Origin: an uncultured Spirochaetales bacterium
GTDB taxonomy: Bacteria > Spirochaetota > Spirochaetia > Sphaerochaetales > Sphaerochaetaceae
Length of the DNA: 9,256 nucleotides
Reading direction: 5' to 3'
Assembly: GCA_945947045.1 (NCBI GenBank)
Contig: CAMEXG010000074.1
Coordinates: 1-9,256 of the forward strand
In this document: one piece after another, positions 6,993-9,256 of the stretch
Layout: every line of letters begins with the position of its first letter
Numbering within the stretch: the first letter of the stretch is position 1
Notes under the pieces: generated by a model
The model's database searches: none
Told to the model about the DNA's origin: nothing
The model's input: only the letters and a program-made list of their open reading frames with translations
Translations under genes and position numbers: made by a program

Positions 6993-8203
6993 TGGACACT
7001 AAAGGCTTAGAGTATTTGGCAAAGAAAATGGGAGCTCTCACAGGTATTCCTGTAAGGCTTTATAAAAGAAATGAAGAGACTTTTTATTACACTACAGTCT
7101 ATTTGCCAAAGGATCCCTTTCTTTTGTATATGGATCCAGTTTTCACAATAGAAGAGAATGTAGGCTACTACATGACAAAGGATCTCCATATCTTCGGCGT
7201 AGTTAGAAAGGGAGATTTAAGGTTCATTATCGGTCCATCTATTGAAACAAAAGAAGACGAGAAGAGTCTAAAGATTATGGCCTTTGACTTGGAAGTCGAT
7301 AATAACTTAGTCGATGCCTTTATCAATGGAATGAAGTCTATAACAAAAATGCCCCTTTCAACACTTTTGGAAGTTCTTCTCTCATTAAACTACTTTTTAA
7401 ACGGTGAAATGAAGGAATTACATGAACTGACTCTAAACGACTCCATCCAGGAGGAACTGAAGAGAGTTCTTGAAAGCGAGATAAAAGGTAAAGAAATAGA
7501 CAAGGCATCCCAAAATCAATTTGAAGAAACCATAAGAGTACAGGAAGAACACAATACATATACTCAGGAACAGGAACTGATGATGCTTATAAGAAAGGGA
7601 GAGAAAGAGAAGCTGAAGGAATGGGTACGTTCCGCTCCTGCCATAAGAGGTGGCACCATTGCTTCTGATGGACTGAGACAAGTAAAAAACATGTTTGTAG
7701 TTTCAGTGACCCTCGCATCCCGTGCTGCAATACAGGGAGGAGTGGATCCTGAGATCGCTTTCACGATGTCAGATGGTTACATAACCCGATGCGAGCTTTT
7801 GTATAACATAGAAAAGATCATGAACCTTCAATATCTGATGCTCCTTGAGTTTTCTGATATGGTGAGAAGAGTCAGACATAAAGATAAATCGACACCCCTT
7901 GTGATGAAAGTGTCCAACTATGTGGTATCACACATAACAGATCCTTTGACTACGGAGAGAATTGCAGATGATTTATTTCTCTCCAGGCCCTATCTATCAC
8001 AAAAGTTCCATAAGGAAGCAGGAAAGACTCTATACTCCTTCATAATGGACGAAAAGATAGAAGAAGCCAAACGCCTCATACTATATTCCGGTCGAAGTAT
8101 ATCTTCCATCTCCCAATATCTGGGCTTCTCTTCACTTGGTCACTTTTCTGCGCTTTTCAAAAAGAGTACAGGATATACTCCAACTGAATATAGGAATCTA
8201 TAA
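6992..8203 (+). CDS. AraC-family transcriptional regulator
   Basis: This 403-residue protein is a DNA-binding regulator, probably of the divergent glycosidase operon. The C-terminal domain (about 303-403) is a standard AraC double helix-turn-helix. The first helix-turn-helix lies around TTERIADDLFLSRPYLSQKF (320-339). The second contains the family signature with Gly378-Phe379, His384-Phe385, Phe389, Gly394, Pro397 and Tyr400-Arg401. Residues about 1-130 form a probable sensor domain I cannot assign. The middle region (about 190-290, with LASRAAIQGGVDPEIAFTMS at 241-260) resembles a segment seen in many Firmicutes AraC proteins of 350-420 residues. There is no signal peptide or membrane segment. 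An in-frame TAA at 6986-6988 excludes an earlier start. The chosen ATG has no recognisable Shine-Dalgarno site, and neither does the next in-frame ATG (7028). The ligand is unknown; a rhamnoside or a released sugar is likely from context. Confidence 0.92.
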   Translation: MDTKGLEYLAKKMGALTGIPVRLYKRNEETFYYTTVYLPKDPFLLYMDPVFTIEENVGYYMTKDLHIFGVVRKGDLRFIIGPSIETKEDEKSLKIMAFDLEVDNNLVDAFINGMKSITKMPLSTLLEVLLSLNYFLNGEMKELHELTLNDSIQEELKRVLESEIKGKEIDKASQNQFEETIRVQEEHNTYTQEQELMMLIRKGEKEKLKEWVRSAPAIRGGTIASDGLRQVKNMFVVSVTLASRAAIQGGVDPEIAFTMSDGYITRCELLYNIEKIMNLQYLMLLEFSDMVRRVRHKDKSTPLVMKVSNYVVSHITDPLTTERIADDLFLSRPYLSQKFHKEAGKTLYSFIMDEKIEEAKRLILYSGRSISSISQYLGFSSLGHFSALFKKSTGYTPTEYRNL

Positions 8204-8206
8204 GAG

Positions 8207-8234
8207 AAAGCGGGTGACATCTGTCACCCACTTT
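8207..8234. terminator. Symmetric, probably bidirectional terminator hairpin
   Basis: GGGTGAC (8212-8218) pairs perfectly with GTCACCC (8223-8229) around the loop ATCT. After one C/A mismatch, AAAG (8207-8210) pairs with CTTT (8231-8234), and A-rich and T-rich flanks extend outward. It begins three bases after the regulator stop codon and ends three bases before the stop of the convergent LRR gene. It can therefore end transcription from both sides. The T tract is interrupted (CTTTACTTTA), so efficiency is uncertain. Confidence 0.8.
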
Positions 8235-8237
8235 ACT

Positions 8238-8939
8238 TTATAATCCAAGTTTTTTCGAAACAGCTGGAGGAAGATAACTCTTCTTGATACCGCTAGATAA
8301 AAACACATCGTGTCCGATGTTCTTTAATCCCTTTCCTCCATATACGCCTTTTCCAAGTTTAACGCAGAATGCGAAAGCCTGGGATCCAATGCTTTCCACA
8401 CTGTCAGGTAGATCCACTGATGTAATACTACTGCATGAATGAAATGCATAGTCTCCGATACTGGTCAAACAACCAGGGAAGCCAATTGATTGAATGTTAA
8501 TGCAGTTCTGGAAAGCGTATAAACCAATTGAAGCTACATTGATCATGTTTACTGTAGACAGCGATGTGCATTGGTAGCAAATATAGTCTGGTATAGCATC
8601 TATAGATTGAGGAAAGTCAATTGATGCCAATGAGGCGCATTTATAAAAACATCCTTCTCCAATCATGTTAACAGAATTTGGTATATTGATGGTTTTAAAT
8701 GAAGTAAATTCAAATGCATATGGCTCAATGGAATAGACTGAATCTAAAATGTCAAAGTTCGTGCTGTCGGTATTTGGACACCACATGAGACGTGTTTTAT
8801 CATAGTCGTAAAGAACATTATTGTCGATTGAAAAGTGACTGTTACTAATAGACAAGGTAACTTTAAAGGAGGAAAACCCTCTTAGAAATGCTCTTGGTTC
8901 AATGCTTTTCACATTTGTTGTTATTTCCAATGACGTCAA
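8238..8939 (-). CDS. BspA-like leucine-rich-repeat protein, C-terminal fragment of a probably broken gene
   Basis: The reading frame encodes about eight LRR_5 (BspA/TpLRR-type) repeats of roughly 23 residues. Typical units are LPDSVESIGSQAFAFCVKL, FPGCLTSIGDYAFHSCSSI and IPNSVNMIGEGCFYKCASL. Such repeats are common in surface or secreted adhesion-type proteins of oral and gut bacteria. The listed start is a TTG (8939) with no convincing ribosome site. LRR sequence continues upstream in the same frame (YSIGSYAFNNS) to a TAA at 8996-8994, with no ATG or GTG in between. So this is more likely the 3' part of a longer gene than a complete 233-residue protein; no signal peptide or anchor is visible. 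Between the IDNN and LDSV strands a typical LYDYDKTRLMWCPNT insert is present, which is a useful comparison for the upstream break. It converges with the AraC gene across the shared terminator. Confidence 0.7.
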   Translation of the reverse strand: MTSLEITTNVKSIEPRAFLRGFSSFKVTLSISNSHFSIDNNVLYDYDKTRLMWCPNTDSTNFDILDSVYSIEPYAFEFTSFKTINIPNSVNMIGEGCFYKCASLASIDFPQSIDAIPDYICYQCTSLSTVNMINVASIGLYAFQNCINIQSIGFPGCLTSIGDYAFHSCSSITSVDLPDSVESIGSQAFAFCVKLGKGVYGGKGLKNIGHDVFLSSGIKKSYLPPAVSKKLGL

Positions 8940-8949
8940 AATACTATTG

Positions 8950-9256
8950 TTAAAAGCATATGAGCCAATTGAATATTTTTGTTTTGTCTTTGTTTAAAAG
9001 AGCTGAGTTTTCCATAGCAAATGCTTTGTTTTCTGAATGAACAATTATACAGGTAGTGTTTAATGATCTAAAAACATTTGGATCGATATACTCAACGGTT
9101 TTTCCAATAATCAATGTATCTAAATCGAGTTTTTGAAATGTTTGAATGTCAACTGTTGTAATGTTACCTTCTAATTCAATTTCCTTTATTGTTGAGTCGG
9201 CATAGAATGTCGAGCCGAATGATGGAATGGATTCTTTGAAAGTGAATTTTGTGAGG
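8950..9256 (-). pseudogene. BspA-like LRR gene, upstream fragment in a different frame (5' end outside window)
   Basis: Reading the minus strand from 9255, an open frame encodes LRR-like sequence and stops with TAA at 8952-8950. It includes IKEIELEGNITTVDIQTFQK, then TLIIGKTVEYIDPNVFRSL, then ENSALLNKDKTKI. The last 50 or so bases overlap the continuation of the 8238 frame, which is offset by one base. NKDKTKI corresponds to DYDKTRL in the downstream fragment, where about 17 residues follow before YSIEPYAF. Here YSIGSYAF (other frame) follows at once. The simplest reading is one ancestral LRR gene that lost about 50 bp and so shifted frame. The N-terminus, including any signal peptide, lies beyond the window. 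Confidence 0.65.

Noticed and set aside
7028..7030. Second in-frame ATG (Met13) as the true start of the regulator
   Set aside because: It also lacks a Shine-Dalgarno site, and residues 1-12 run smoothly into the LAKKMGALTGIP helix, so the longer form is kept. It cannot be excluded.
8937..8939. TTG as a genuine start of a complete 233-residue LRR protein
   Set aside because: LRR sequence continues in frame upstream of it, no ribosome site is evident, and homologous LRR sequence lies further upstream in another frame. A broken longer gene explains this better.
1..9256. CRISPR arrays, tRNA or rRNA genes, insertion sequences, phage or defence genes
   Set aside because: I saw no regularly spaced repeats, transposase-like or integrase-like frames, or RNA-gene signatures. 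The space is filled by the listed genes.

Overview
The window looks like a carbohydrate-utilisation locus from a low-GC Bacillota (Firmicutes) bacterium, plausibly a gut Clostridia- or Erysipelotrichia-type organism. The basis is: hand-counted G+C of about 43% in two sampled 60-base lines of the enzyme operon, frequent AGA arginine codons, strong AGGAGG-type Shine-Dalgarno sites, an AraC regulator of a type common in Firmicutes, and a BspA-like leucine-rich-repeat gene. The genus cannot be fixed from the sequence.

Layout: positions 1-6900 hold four tightly packed minus-strand genes, read right to left. They are a GH3 beta-glucosidase (6900-4534), a GPH-family (MelB-like) sugar:cation symporter with a long charged C-terminal tail (4515-2644), a GH78 alpha-L-rhamnosidase (2657-114), and the first 39 codons of a GH43 glycosidase (117-1, cut by the window edge). 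Junctions are an 18-nt gap, a 14-nt overlap and a 4-nt ATGA overlap, so this is almost certainly one operon. A 91-bp divergent region (6901-6991) separates it from a plus-strand AraC-family regulator (6992-8203). That region carries two exact 11-bp direct repeats with a 20-bp period, a likely regulator binding site, and candidate promoters in both directions.

A symmetric hairpin (8207-8234) follows and probably terminates transcription from both sides. The right end (8238-9256, minus strand) is the 3' part of a BspA-like LRR_5 surface-protein gene. It appears broken: two LRR-coding stretches lie in different frames, and about 17 residues expected at the junction are missing. Part of it is much more AT-rich than the operon.

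How the genes work together (inference): neither complete glycosidase has a signal peptide. The natural model is that the symporter imports small rhamnose-containing glycosides intact, and the GH78, GH3 and GH43 enzymes remove rhamnose, beta-glucose and a pentose-type sugar in the cytoplasm. The AraC protein would sense the substrate or a product and activate the operon from the divergent repeats. The real substrate (flavonoid rutinosides, saponins, or pectin side-chain fragments) cannot be read from the sequence. Every base is accounted for; the only non-genic stretches are 6901-6991 and 8204-8237.
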